A stretch of DNA of 64,000 bases from CAZGXI01 sp964529715 (GTDB lineage Bacteria > Chloroflexota > Anaerolineae > Aggregatilineales > Ch27). The notes under the pieces were generated by a model. It had not been told where the DNA came from, did no database searches, and saw nothing but the letters and a program-made list of their open reading frames with translations. Below, one piece after another: positions 44,299 through 52,792 of this stretch (position 1 is the first letter of the stretch; each line of letters opens with the position of its first letter). Location of the stretch: NCBI GenBank assembly GCA_964529715.1, contig CAZGXI010000001.1:1-64000 (forward strand). Reading direction: 5' to 3'. A program made the position numbers and the translations under genes.

Positions 44299-44898
44299 CT
44301 ACCCCACCGCCTTGAGCACCCGCAGCACCCGCAACGTGATCCACTTGTTGGGCTGCCCGCCGCGCCCGAAATCGACCCACACCTTGTTGTAGTACTTGTG
44401 CTCCAGCTTCCAGCGGCCCTGCGCATCCTGCTTGCTCAAGATCAGGTCCAGCGCGTTCGCCAGGCGGGGGTCGCGCCCGTAGCCGAGCGCCGCCAGCGCC
44501 GCCACGTTTTGCAGCACGTCGGCTGTGTAGAAGATCGGAAAATAGGCGATACAGATCAGCAGCATCACCTCGAAGCTGCCCGCCCCACTGAGCGCGAACA
44601 TCACCAGCGCCAGCCCTAGCGCGCTCCCGGCGATCAAGGGGCGGCGCGGCCACACATCGCCCACCAATCCGGTCAGCGGATCGGCGATCCAGCCCGCCCA
44701 GCCGAACGAGGCCAGCAGCACGCTGACCTGGGCGTAGCTCAGACCCAGGTCGCCGCGAATGGTCGGCATCAGCACGAAGATCAACCCGCCCAGCCATTCG
44801 TCGAGAAAGCGGGCCGAGAGCATCAGCCACACCAGCCACGCCGAGGTTTCCATCCGGCGCGGGATGGCCTGCCCGGTCAACAGGTTTTTCAGCAGCAT
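44299..44898 (-). pseudogene. Chimeric ORF: MFS transporter N-terminus joined to a cyclase-fold C-terminus
   Basis: 199 residues from ATG 44898 (AGGAG/GGAGAGG about seven bases upstream). Residues 1-115 are the first three to four helices of a major facilitator transporter, with the A-motif-like region WIADPLTGLVGDVWPRRPLIAG. From about residue 118 on, YFPIFYTADVLQNVAALAALGYG, DPRLANALDLILSKQDAQGRWKLE and PNKWITLRVLRVLKAVG belong to a soluble squalene-cyclase/prenyltransferase-fold family. The transporter is cut after about a quarter of its length. The junction near 44545-44560 looks like a deletion fusion of two neighbouring genes, or an assembly error; the reading frame stays open across it. 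Confidence 0.7.
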
Positions 44899-45146
44899 GA
44901 GAATTCCTCTCCTGTAAGATCGATGCCTGAGCGAAACGAAACCACACAGGAGAGGCGCGGAGGCGCACGAATACGGCGGCAAGGGCTGTCTGCCTTGCCG
45001 CCCGCGCGGGCGCTATAGGAGTGTCGCGCTAAGGCGAGTTAACGGGGAACCGGATCGGGAAACATACACTACCCTTTGTGTTCGAGACGCAGCACCCCTC
45101 TCCAACAGCGGGTCCTGCGCCCCGACCGATGTAACGACAACAAACC

Positions 45147-45299
45147 TCAACGCGCCCGGCGGAACAAGCCGCGCAGCAGGCGGCGCATACTGAGCCTGCG
45201 ATTGACACCGCGCTGATAGCCCACCAGTGCCCGCAGCGACCGTCCAACAATCGGGCCGATTCGGACGCGACGCGATAGCACCAACCTGCGTCTGATCAT
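45147..45299 (-). CDS. Arginine-rich 50-residue miniprotein
   Basis: Begins MIRRRLVLSRRVRIGPIVGR and ends GLFRRAR; 17 of 50 residues are Arg, none Lys, and there are no acidic residues. AGGAGGTGA, an ideal ribosome binding site, stands six bases before the ATG. The reading frame is open throughout and ends in TGA. It lies 35 bases after the LysM protein on the same strand. It may be a nucleic-acid-binding or membrane-active peptide; no known family is recognised, and its length is below the usual gene-calling limit. Confidence 0.6.
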   Translation of the reverse strand: MIRRRLVLSRRVRIGPIVGRSLRALVGYQRGVNRRLSMRRLLRGLFRRAR

Positions 45300-45305
45300 G
45301 GTCGT

Positions 45306-45314
45306 TCACCTCCT
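45306..45314 (-). promoter_or_regulatory. Perfect Shine-Dalgarno sequence of the miniprotein gene
   Basis: AGGAGGTGA on the minus strand, the full complement to the 16S rRNA 3' end, six bases from the ATG. It decides that the small arginine-rich frame is translated. Confidence 0.75.
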
Positions 45315-45334
45315 AACCAGCCAGCGAACGCATG

Positions 45335-46318
45335 TTACGACGACGGCTGTGTGGCCGGCGGAACCGTCGCCATCCCATCCACGCCAATGCGAAAGGTAGA
45401 TTGCACCACGCCCGCCGCATTTGCCAGGCTGGCAACATCACCGTTGCTCCACACGCTGCGCGTTTCGTCCCAGAACAACGCCACCGGCGTGTCGCTGCCC
45501 ACACGGGTATACACGGTCACACCGGCATTGGGGAACAGACGATAATCGGGAAACGTGAAGATGTTCCCTTGCGTATCGTACAACGTCCAACCTTCCAGGT
45601 CCACCAGTCCGCCCAAGTTACGGATTTCTACCCCTTCACTGGTCACGTCGCCGGGGTTGAGCACGCGCATGATCACGACCTGGGCGTTTTCGGCGGTAGG
45701 CGCCAGCGTCACCGTCGGGACAGGAGTGCTGCCGAGCAACGCCCCTTCGACCGTCGCCAGCGGCGCTTCGCCTCCGCCGGATGCCAGCGCCTCGTCAGTC
45801 TCCTCCGCGCTAACGGCAACACCCCCGCAGACGAAATCCGGTCCCGGAATCAGAAGCACCTGCCCCGGAAAGATGTAGTCCGGGTCATCCACCGTGCCCA
45901 GGTCATTGGCGCACAGCAGGTCTTCCACCGCAACCCCAAATGACTGGGCAATCGTCGAAGGGCTGTCGCCTGATTCGACCGTGTAGGTCTGCTCGGTGGA
46001 ACCGCTGGCCTGGATGGCCGTTTGCGTCTGTGCGGCGCTGGTGGCGATGTCTGGCAGCACGTTCGGGTTCAACGTCGGCGCGACGGTCGGCTCGCCCGGC
46101 TGCGGCGCAAACACCGGCGCTGCCGCACCCTGCACGGTCACAACCCAGGGAGTCTGGGTCGGGCCGGGTGTGGCCGTGATGATCACCTCGATGGTCTGGA
46201 CGATGAAGGCCTGCGTGGCCGGCTGCGAGCTGGTCCACAGCGTAATGACCAGCATTGCTACCCCGATAGAAATAACAACATTCAAGATCACAAAAACAAT
46301 CAACGCCCGTCGGTTCAT
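45335..46318 (-). CDS. Membrane-anchored LysM and lamin-tail-domain protein
   Basis: 327 residues. A membrane helix near residues 8-28, a TPGPTQTPW linker, a LysM domain (about 110-160; QTYTVESGDSPSTIAQSFGVAVEDLLCANDL, YIFPGQVLLIP) that should bind peptidoglycan or other GlcNAc polymers, and a lamin-tail (LTD) domain (about 215-315; VEIRNLGGLVDLEGWTLYDTQGNIFTFPDY and WSNGDVASLANAAGVV). LTD domains are Ig-like and common in secreted bacterial nucleases and surface proteins; there is no nuclease here. The protein is probably held in the membrane by an uncleaved signal and attaches to the wall. Followed by the arginine-rich miniprotein. Confidence 0.85.
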   Translation of the reverse strand: MNRRALIVFVILNVVISIGVAMLVITLWTSSQPATQAFIVQTIEVIITATPGPTQTPWVVTVQGAAAPVFAPQPGEPTVAPTLNPNVLPDIATSAAQTQTAIQASGSTEQTYTVESGDSPSTIAQSFGVAVEDLLCANDLGTVDDPDYIFPGQVLLIPGPDFVCGGVAVSAEETDEALASGGGEAPLATVEGALLGSTPVPTVTLAPTAENAQVVIMRVLNPGDVTSEGVEIRNLGGLVDLEGWTLYDTQGNIFTFPDYRLFPNAGVTVYTRVGSDTPVALFWDETRSVWSNGDVASLANAAGVVQSTFRIGVDGMATVPPATQPSS

Positions 46319-46395
46319 GGATGCCCCGCTCTATCTCCCTGCGCAACGTCGCGCAAAAACCATCATAGCACAGGCATCCGGGGGGAGCAATCCGG

Positions 46396-47532
46396 CTACG
46401 CCTGCGCCGCCTGCCCCTGCGAGTCTGCAACGTGGTGCGCCGCCTCCGAAGGCAATGTGCGCCCCTCCGAGTCCAGCGGCACAATCGACACGATCACTTC
46501 CGCCAGGTGCGGGATGGCGTGGTACAGGTGATGGCTGATGTGCCCGGTGACGGCGTGGCTCTCCGCGACGGTGAGGCCACCATGCAGGGCAACGGCGACC
46601 TCGGCGTGCAGACGGTGGCCCACCCAGCGCATCCGCAGACGGAGCACCGCCGCCACCTCCGGGTGGCCGTGAATGGCCGCCTCTGCCTGCGCGATCAGCG
46701 CCGGATCGACGGCATCCATCATGCGATGCCACATGGCAACCGTCGCGTCGCGGGCGATAAAGAGGATCGCCACGCCGATCAGCAGGCCGATGATCGGGTC
46801 CACTGCCGGGTAGCCCAGCCAGGCCCCCGCCGCCGCGATCAGCACAGCCAGCGAGGTCAGGCCGTCGATGCGGGCGTGACGGCCATCGGCGATCATCGCC
46901 TCCGAGCCGATCTGGCGTCCGACGCGAATCTGCATCACAGCCACCAGCTCGTTGCCTGCAAAACCGATCAGCGCCGCCACCGCGACCCAGCCCAGGTTGT
47001 CCAACGGCTGCGGGTGAATGAACTTCTGCACCGACTCCCACAGGATGTACGCCGCGCTGAAGGCAATCGAGACGACAATCGCCAGCCCGGCCAGGTCTTC
47101 GGCCCGCCCGTAACCGTAGGTGTAGCGCCGTGTGGCTGCCCGCCGCGAAATGACCAGCGCAATCCACAGCGGGACAGAGTTCAGTGCGTCGCCCAGGTTG
47201 TGCACAGTATCCGCCAGCAAAGCCACGCTGCCGCTGGCCGCATAGATGACGAACTGGAGCACGGTGGTGATCCCCAGCGCCAGCAGCGCCAGCTTCACCG
47301 TGCGGATGCCCAACGCACTGTCGGCAAGAGCGGTATCCTGGGTCAGGTCAGCGTGATCGTGCCGGTGAGCATAACCCGGCAGGTGCAGCGCGGCGGCAAT
47401 TGTGGGCCACAGCCCATGCGGGTGATCGTGATCATGCCTGTGATCGTGGTCGTGGCCGTGTTCCCCGGTGTGATCGTGGTCATGGTGTGGGTGATCGTGG
47501 TTGTGTTCGTCGGGTTCGTGATGGATTTTCAC
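46396..47532 (-). CDS. Cation diffusion facilitator (zinc/cobalt exporter)
   Basis: 378 residues from GTG 47532. A histidine-rich N-terminus (HDHPHHDHDHTGEHGHDHDH type, to residue 45) is expected to bind zinc. Six membrane helices follow with the CDF metal motifs LLADTVHNLGDALNS (HxxxD-type site, helix 2) and MIADGRHARIDGLTS (helix 5), and a cytoplasmic C-terminal domain with HRLHAEVAVAL. It exports divalent metal ions in exchange for protons. Single gene, divergent from the Tat metallophosphoesterase. No metal-dependent regulator is adjacent. Confidence 0.92.
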   Translation of the reverse strand: MKIHHEPDEHNHDHPHHDHDHTGEHGHDHDHRHDHDHPHGLWPTIAAALHLPGYAHRHDHADLTQDTALADSALGIRTVKLALLALGITTVLQFVIYAASGSVALLADTVHNLGDALNSVPLWIALVISRRAATRRYTYGYGRAEDLAGLAIVVSIAFSAAYILWESVQKFIHPQPLDNLGWVAVAALIGFAGNELVAVMQIRVGRQIGSEAMIADGRHARIDGLTSLAVLIAAAGAWLGYPAVDPIIGLLIGVAILFIARDATVAMWHRMMDAVDPALIAQAEAAIHGHPEVAAVLRLRMRWVGHRLHAEVAVALHGGLTVAESHAVTGHISHHLYHAIPHLAEVIVSIVPLDSEGRTLPSEAAHHVADSQGQAAQA

Positions 47533-47713
47533 CGTTCGGCCCTCACTGGCAGCACCGGACTTTAAAAAATCTTAACATGCCCACCATGCGCGGTCAATCC
47601 GCCCGTGCCCCGACCTTCCTATACCGTCGCAGCGCAGGAAGCTGTATTATCAAACGCAGCAGCAGATGTAACCTGCCGCTGCCTGCCCGATCAGGATACG
47701 AGGAGACTGGACC

Positions 47714-48577
47714 GTGCCCATGCGCATTTCCCGCCGCCACTTCTTGAAAACCGCCCTGGGCGGCACGCTGGGACTCGGCCTGACCGCCGTCGGCGGCGCG
47801 GCCTATGCCACCCACATCGAGCCGGAATGGGTCGAGGTCACGCGCGTGACCGTTCCCCTGCGCGGCCTGCCCCCGGCCTTTGTGGGCTTCACCCTCGCCC
47901 AGATCAGTGACCTGCACCTGGGCGCCTGGATGACGCTGGACCGCCTGCTGAACGCCATCGCGCAGGTGAACGCCCTGGCCCCGGATGTGATCGCCGTGAC
48001 GGGCGACTTCGTCAGTCGCCTCTGGTCGGGCACGCCGGGCGAGATCACGCGGGCGCTCGCGGCCCTGCGTCCACGCGAAGGCGTGGCCGCCGTGCTAGGC
48101 AACCACGATCACTGGACGCACGCCCCCACCGTCCGCCGGGCGATCCTGGCCTCCGGCGCATGGCTGCTGGATAACCACCACGTGGCCCTGCGGCGCGGCG
48201 ACGAGACGCTTTACCTCGCGGGCGTAGACGACATCTGGGAAGCGCAGCACGACCTCGACGCTGCCCTGCGCGGCGTGCCCCCAGACGGTGCGGCGATTCT
48301 GCTGGCGCACGAACCCGACTACGCCGACGAGGTGGCGGCGACAGGCCGAGTCGCGCTCCAGCTTTCGGGGCACAGTCACGGCGGGCAGGTGCGCCTGCCG
48401 GGTCACGGCGCACTGATCCTGCCCTGGCTGGGGCGGAAATACGATATGGGCCTGTACGACGTGAGCGGCATGGCACTGTACGTCAATCGCGGCCTGGGCA
48501 TGGAAAACCCAGCGGTGCGCTTCAATTGCCGCCCGGAGATCACGCTGCTCACGCTGGCAAGGAGGGATCAGGGTTAA
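47714..48577 (+). CDS. Tat-exported metallophosphoesterase
   Basis: 287 residues from GTG 47714 (AGGAG eight bases upstream). A twin-arginine signal SRRHFLKTALGG at the start, then the calcineurin-like phosphoesterase core: QISDLHLG, VTGDFV, LGNHDHW, LLAHEPDY and LSGHSHGGQVRLPG. All the metal ligands (Asp, His, Asp, Asn, His, His) are there. YnbD/YkuE-like members act outside the cytoplasm after folding with their metals. They are linked to cell-wall or phospholipid turnover; the substrate is not known here. Confidence 0.92.
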   Translation: MPMRISRRHFLKTALGGTLGLGLTAVGGAAYATHIEPEWVEVTRVTVPLRGLPPAFVGFTLAQISDLHLGAWMTLDRLLNAIAQVNALAPDVIAVTGDFVSRLWSGTPGEITRALAALRPREGVAAVLGNHDHWTHAPTVRRAILASGAWLLDNHHVALRRGDETLYLAGVDDIWEAQHDLDAALRGVPPDGAAILLAHEPDYADEVAATGRVALQLSGHSHGGQVRLPGHGALILPWLGRKYDMGLYDVSGMALYVNRGLGMENPAVRFNCRPEITLLTLARRDQG

Positions 48578-48650
48578 TGGCAGCGCCCCCGTAAACAGCC
48601 TCAAGGCGGCCTCTTAAATCCACAACATGTATTTTCCTAACAGTTTATTC

Positions 48651-48679
48651 TTGAAAAAGATTAATTGTTGAAGTATTAT
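48651..48679 (+). promoter_or_regulatory. Sigma-70-type promoter for the CAP-like protein gene
   Basis: TTGAAA, a 17-base spacer, and TATTAT, in a strongly AT-rich gap, 43 bases before the ATG at 48722. This is the best promoter in the window; it could also drive the TIR gene downstream. Confidence 0.7.
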
Positions 48680-48721
48680 TTGATCAGCCTCTATTCCTGC
48701 ACACAGCGGAGATAAACCGAT

Positions 48722-50314
48722 ATGTCCTCCCGAAAAGGCTTCGCGCTGGCCGTCCTTTTCCTATGCCTGCTTCTGTTTACCGTTCAGGTCCCTATCGCCC
48801 GCGCCCAACAAACCGATCCCCTGGCCGCGATGAGTCCTGAAGAAGTTATGATTTTGAACAACATCAACATTGCCCGTCTTCCACGTAATCTTTCACCGCT
48901 GTCCCCCAATGCCATGCTTTACCAAGCCGCGCGCCGCCACGCCCTCGACCTCGCCTCGCGTCCTGCCAGAGATATTGGAGACCCGATGCGCGGTCAGGAT
49001 GGATCTACCGCTCAAGATTGGCTGCGGCAGATCGGCTATCCGGCTTACGCCGACGGTTACGTCGTCGGCCTGATCGCCTTCGTCTCCGCTTACCAGCCCC
49101 CCGCAGACATCGTTAACTTCTGGTTGACCAACAACCTGACAGAGTGGGAACGCGACCGCATCCTGGAAAGCAGCTTCCGGGAAATCGGCGTTGCTTACAC
49201 CTACAACCAGGTGACCGGCATTCAATACTACGTCATTTTGTTCGCCGCCCAGCCGAACGTGTTGCCGATCATCATTACATCCCCTGAAGCGCCTGGCGTC
49301 ATTCTGCAATCCACCAGCGCCAATCAGGTGCTGCTCTGGATTCATAACGAGAACAGTCACCCTCAAGGCGACGGCCATTCCATCGGCTCGGTGCGCGACA
49401 TCCGCGTCTCCAACGATCCGACCTTCAGCGATTTGCTCGACGATCCCAACGCGGGCTGGCAGCCTTACGTCAACCAACTATCGTGGCCTTTACCCCCAGG
49501 GATGGGCGAGAAAACGATCTACGTGCAGATGCGCGACGCGGTCGGAAACGAAACCACCGCCTCCGCATCGATCAACTACACCGGCGACCTGCCCCTGCCG
49601 CCAGCAGAACATCCATCCACCAATTCACCTACCCCGCCCGTGCAAGATTTGGAGGCAGCTATCATCGCTACTCAAACCCAGGCCGCCACACAGACTCAAG
49701 CAGCCCTGGTGCCAACGCTGATCCAACAAACCATCGAAGCGGCCCTGACCCAGACCAGCGCGGCGGCGTCTGCAACAACTCCCTGGCGGCTTCCTATTTC
49801 CGTAACGCCAGCCTCACCGACGCCGCTGCCGAGTCCGACGCAAACGCCCCCACCGACGTTCACCTTCACACCGATGCCAACCAGCACGCGCCCAACGGCA
49901 GTCGCACAAGAACCCAGGGCAGAGATTCTCCTGATCTGGAACGACCGGATTTTCGTGCTCATCAACACCAGCGATACCCCGGTGGACGTTTCGAGCATCC
50001 ACTTCGAGGGGGCAAACGGCGGTGGATTTGGCGCGCAGGACTGGCTGGCATACAGCGATGCCCCACTGCACCTGAACAGTCTACAACCCGGTAGTTGCCT
50101 GGTGGCATACAGCGCGCTTGAGACAACGCCACCGCCCGTGCCGTCGAGTGTGACGTGCAGCCGGGTGTCTGCAAGAATCGCCCTACAGCCGAACGATGTC
50201 ATCTGGGAGATGCGCGCCGGTAGCTTTACCGCTTACCCTACCGGAACAGACCCCGTTCCCTGCGCGCTGACCAGCCGGACTGCGTGCGAAGTACGGGTGC
50301 CTTTCGGCAGGTAG
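48722..50314 (+). CDS. Secreted CAP-like (SCP/PR1) protein with shared four-cysteine C-terminal domain
   Basis: 530 residues with a signal peptide (about 1-28, ending IARA-QQT). The CAP-like domain is at about 35-185: LNNINIARLPRNLSPLSPNAMLYQAARRHALDLA and the terminal FREIGVAYTYNQVTGIQYYVILFAA. The canonical GEN(I) acidic residue and second His of CAP are altered, so it may be a binding domain. An Ig-like part follows (about 185-295), then a Thr/Pro linker with TQTQAA repeats, and a C-terminal domain of about 130 residues with four Cys resembling the outer domain of the kinase at 24836-26380. The next gene, 65 bases on, has a TIR and a similar CAP-like domain. Confidence 0.82.
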   Translation: MSSRKGFALAVLFLCLLLFTVQVPIARAQQTDPLAAMSPEEVMILNNINIARLPRNLSPLSPNAMLYQAARRHALDLASRPARDIGDPMRGQDGSTAQDWLRQIGYPAYADGYVVGLIAFVSAYQPPADIVNFWLTNNLTEWERDRILESSFREIGVAYTYNQVTGIQYYVILFAAQPNVLPIIITSPEAPGVILQSTSANQVLLWIHNENSHPQGDGHSIGSVRDIRVSNDPTFSDLLDDPNAGWQPYVNQLSWPLPPGMGEKTIYVQMRDAVGNETTASASINYTGDLPLPPAEHPSTNSPTPPVQDLEAAIIATQTQAATQTQAALVPTLIQQTIEAALTQTSAAASATTPWRLPISVTPASPTPLPSPTQTPPPTFTFTPMPTSTRPTAVAQEPRAEILLIWNDRIFVLINTSDTPVDVSSIHFEGANGGGFGAQDWLAYSDAPLHLNSLQPGSCLVAYSALETTPPPVPSSVTCSRVSARIALQPNDVIWEMRAGSFTAYPTGTDPVPCALTSRTACEVRVPFGR

Positions 50315-50379
50315 GTTACGCGCCGAGTCGGGGGGGGTAACAAATCTGCCTCCGCCCACCTCTTTGGGGGAGAACACAC

Positions 50380-51531
50380 ATGGCAAAGGTCTTCATCAGC
50401 TATTCCCGGAAGGACTCCGCCTTCACCGATCGCCTCTACAAGCGGCTTGATCAGGCCGGGCACGACCTGTGGATGGATCGTGAAAGCCTCAAAGGCGGCC
50501 AGAAATGGCTTAAAGAGATCGAGGAGCACATCCGCTGGGCAGACGCGATCATCGTCCTGTGGAGCGCCGACGCTGCCAGGTCGGAATGGGTGGACAAGGA
50601 AATCCTCTACGCCGAAAATCTGGGCAAGCTGATCATCCCGGTTTCGATTGACGGCACGCTACCTACGGACAACATGATCCTGAGCGCGCGGCAGGTGATC
50701 CGCGCGCAGGGGCGCTTCGACGAGGCCGTGTTGGAGATCAACGCCGCGCTGGTGCAGGTGCAGAACAAGGCAACACCTCGGCCAGACCAGGCCGAAAATA
50801 CCTCCGACAAAGACGATTTAAAGGAGGCAAACGAGCAAGGCAACCCTATGAAGCGAGCAGAGATTCCCTCCTGGCGCAAAGGTGTGAGTGAATTGCCGGG
50901 CTGGCTGCAAGTTGTGATCGGTCTTGCGGCGCTGGTGCTGGCCTTCCTGGCGCTCTTCCCGCAGGAGAGCCGCGATAACCTGCTGTACCACCTGGGCCTG
51001 CTGGGGCCTTCCGCCACGCCGACCCTGCAAATCGCCGCAGGTCCTACCCTTACTCCGAGCGCCTCGCCCGCGCCTGCAAGACCGACGCCCACCGTCACGG
51101 ACACGCCCACTGCGACAACACCCGCCGCCATGCCGCCGTCGGATGGCTCGGTGACGTTCGAGGCGATCAACGCCTGGTGGCAGGCGAACGGCTACGGCGC
51201 GCTGACGATCAACAATACCCTGCAAGACCTGGCCGTACGGCGGGAGCGACAGATCAGATCGCGGCCTATCAACCAGTTGGGCAACATCGAACTAGACGAC
51301 CAGGGACAGACCATCGAGCAGAGCGCCCGCGTGAGCGGCTACATGGGCGCAGTTGTGATCGCCGCCTATGCTGCCCCGCGAACGCCGACGCTGGCCGATC
51401 TGACCGATCAGATCGCGGCCAAAATCGACGCGGCCTCCCGCGCGAATTACCATGAGGCGGGCTTTTCTGCCTATACGAACACCGTGACCGGCTACACCTA
51501 TATGGTGCTCATTCTGGGGGCGGGAGGATAG
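50380..51531 (+). CDS. TIR-domain receptor-like protein: TIR, membrane helix, extracytoplasmic CAP-like domain
   Basis: 383 residues; ATG with GGGGGAG eight bases upstream. Residues 1-130 are a bacterial TIR domain: KVFISYSRKDSAFTDRLYKRL, BB-loop region LWMDRESLKGG, and SEWVDKE, whose Glu74 is in the place of the NADase glutamate. An acidic linker, a membrane helix (about 173-193), a Thr/Pro linker, and an outer domain (about 258-383) follow. The latter looks like a reduced CAP domain: AINAWWQANGYGALTINNTLQDLAVRRE and HEAGFSAYTNTVTGYTYMVLIL, the last strand nearly matching that of the preceding CAP protein. So this is a possible receptor with TIR inside and CAP-like outside. No known system with this order is recalled. 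Confidence 0.8.
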   Translation: MAKVFISYSRKDSAFTDRLYKRLDQAGHDLWMDRESLKGGQKWLKEIEEHIRWADAIIVLWSADAARSEWVDKEILYAENLGKLIIPVSIDGTLPTDNMILSARQVIRAQGRFDEAVLEINAALVQVQNKATPRPDQAENTSDKDDLKEANEQGNPMKRAEIPSWRKGVSELPGWLQVVIGLAALVLAFLALFPQESRDNLLYHLGLLGPSATPTLQIAAGPTLTPSASPAPARPTPTVTDTPTATTPAAMPPSDGSVTFEAINAWWQANGYGALTINNTLQDLAVRRERQIRSRPINQLGNIELDDQGQTIEQSARVSGYMGAVVIAAYAAPRTPTLADLTDQIAAKIDAASRANYHEAGFSAYTNTVTGYTYMVLILGAGG

Positions 51532-51667
51532 CGCCTGAGTTGGTCCTCTAGGGATGCGGCGGTATAATTCGCGCGCTGTGTTTCTTGGCCCGCTCACCCA
51601 GGCGTCAATGGGCAGTTTCGCTTGCCGCTTCGACGCCTGCCGCTTAGACTCTTACCCAGGCGCGTGG

Positions 51668-52783
51668 ATGATGACCTTTTACCAGCCCCCGGCAGAAAAA
51701 CCCGAACCACTTTCACCTGACGACACGCAGCCCCGCCGCCCGGCAGACTGGCCACCGCCTGCCGCTCCGGCAGAACCACCCGCGCGCACCAGCCGCCTGC
51801 TGATCGCGGCGGTGGCCCTGATCGCCCTGTGCCTGATGTGCAGCATCGTCACGCTGGCAGGGCTGGCCGGCTACAATGACGGCGTGCGTTACGTCGAGCG
51901 CATGGCCCAGGTGACTCGCCAGGCCGACGCGCAGCGTCAATATGCGTTAGCTTTGACGGATGTGGCCGGCGGCAACGGCGAACTGGCCGCTCTGCGGCTG
52001 GAACACGTCGTGCTGACGTTGGGCGCGCCCTCCGGCGACGCCGTGCTGCTGCTGACCCAGGTCCGCGCGGCAACGGCGACGCCCACACCTTCCCCCTCCC
52101 CAACCGTAACCGAGACGCCCGCCGCCACCCCCACACCCGAAACGCCCACCGGATCGGGCGGGGCAGTCGCGCCGGCAGGCGACCCAGAGCAGTTGTTCGC
52201 GCAGGCGCAGGCAGCCTTCACAGCGTTTGACTATACCCGGACGGTCCAACTGCTGGACATCCTGCGTGGCGTGGACGAGCAATATCGCGCCGCCGAGGTG
52301 CGGACGATGCTGCACGACGCTCTGATGCAGCTTGCCCTGACCTATCTGCGCGAGCCGAGCGGCGACCGGCTCGCCGAAGGCATTCTGCTGGCGGAGCGCG
52401 CCCGCGCCCTGGGCAACATCGGCGAACTGGACTACGAGGCATACATCGCAGGGCGCTACCTGGAAGCACGCAACATGGAAGGCGTCGAGTGCACCCTGGC
52501 CGCCAACGCCTGGCAACGGCTCTATGACGAGGTGCCGCAGTACCGCGACGTGGCCCAGCGCCTCTTTAACGCCTACGTGGACTGCGGCGACCGTTGGGCA
52601 TTCCAGAACGAATATTGTCCTGCCGCCCAATACTATTCCTGGGCGCTGAGCGTCCTTTCAGACTCGGATGTGGCCTCGCGGCGCAACAACGCCCGCGACA
52701 TCTGCGCGGTGGCGACGCCCACGCCCACGCCGACCCTGCCACCGGAGGTGCTTACCCTGACACCACCCGCCCCGCCGCAGTGA
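51668..52783 (+). CDS. Membrane protein with TPR-like outer domain
   Basis: 371 residues from ATG 51668 (or the next codon, 51671); the upstream frame to 51554 lacks membrane-protein features and a start site. Ribosome binding site weak. A Pro-rich cytoplasmic start, one membrane helix (about 45-70: RLLIAAVALIALCLMCSIVTLAGLAGY), a helical segment, a Thr/Pro linker, and a C-terminal TPR-like region (about 165-345; EQLFAQAQAAFTAFDYTRTVQLLDILRG, CTLAANAWQRLYDEVPQYRDVAQRLFNAYVDCG, CPAAQYYSWALSVL). It follows the TIR receptor by about 135 bases and may be a partner protein on the outside. No known family identified. Confidence 0.7.
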   Translation: MMTFYQPPAEKPEPLSPDDTQPRRPADWPPPAAPAEPPARTSRLLIAAVALIALCLMCSIVTLAGLAGYNDGVRYVERMAQVTRQADAQRQYALALTDVAGGNGELAALRLEHVVLTLGAPSGDAVLLLTQVRAATATPTPSPSPTVTETPAATPTPETPTGSGGAVAPAGDPEQLFAQAQAAFTAFDYTRTVQLLDILRGVDEQYRAAEVRTMLHDALMQLALTYLREPSGDRLAEGILLAERARALGNIGELDYEAYIAGRYLEARNMEGVECTLAANAWQRLYDEVPQYRDVAQRLFNAYVDCGDRWAFQNEYCPAAQYYSWALSVLSDSDVASRRNNARDICAVATPTPTPTLPPEVLTLTPPAPPQ

Positions 52784-52792
52784 GAGGGGGTC

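Noticed and set aside
44084..44968. 294-codon open frame on the minus strand in another frame
   Set aside because: Overlaps the chimeric MFS ORF in a shifted frame and has a shadow-like composition; the MFS frame has the ribosome binding site.
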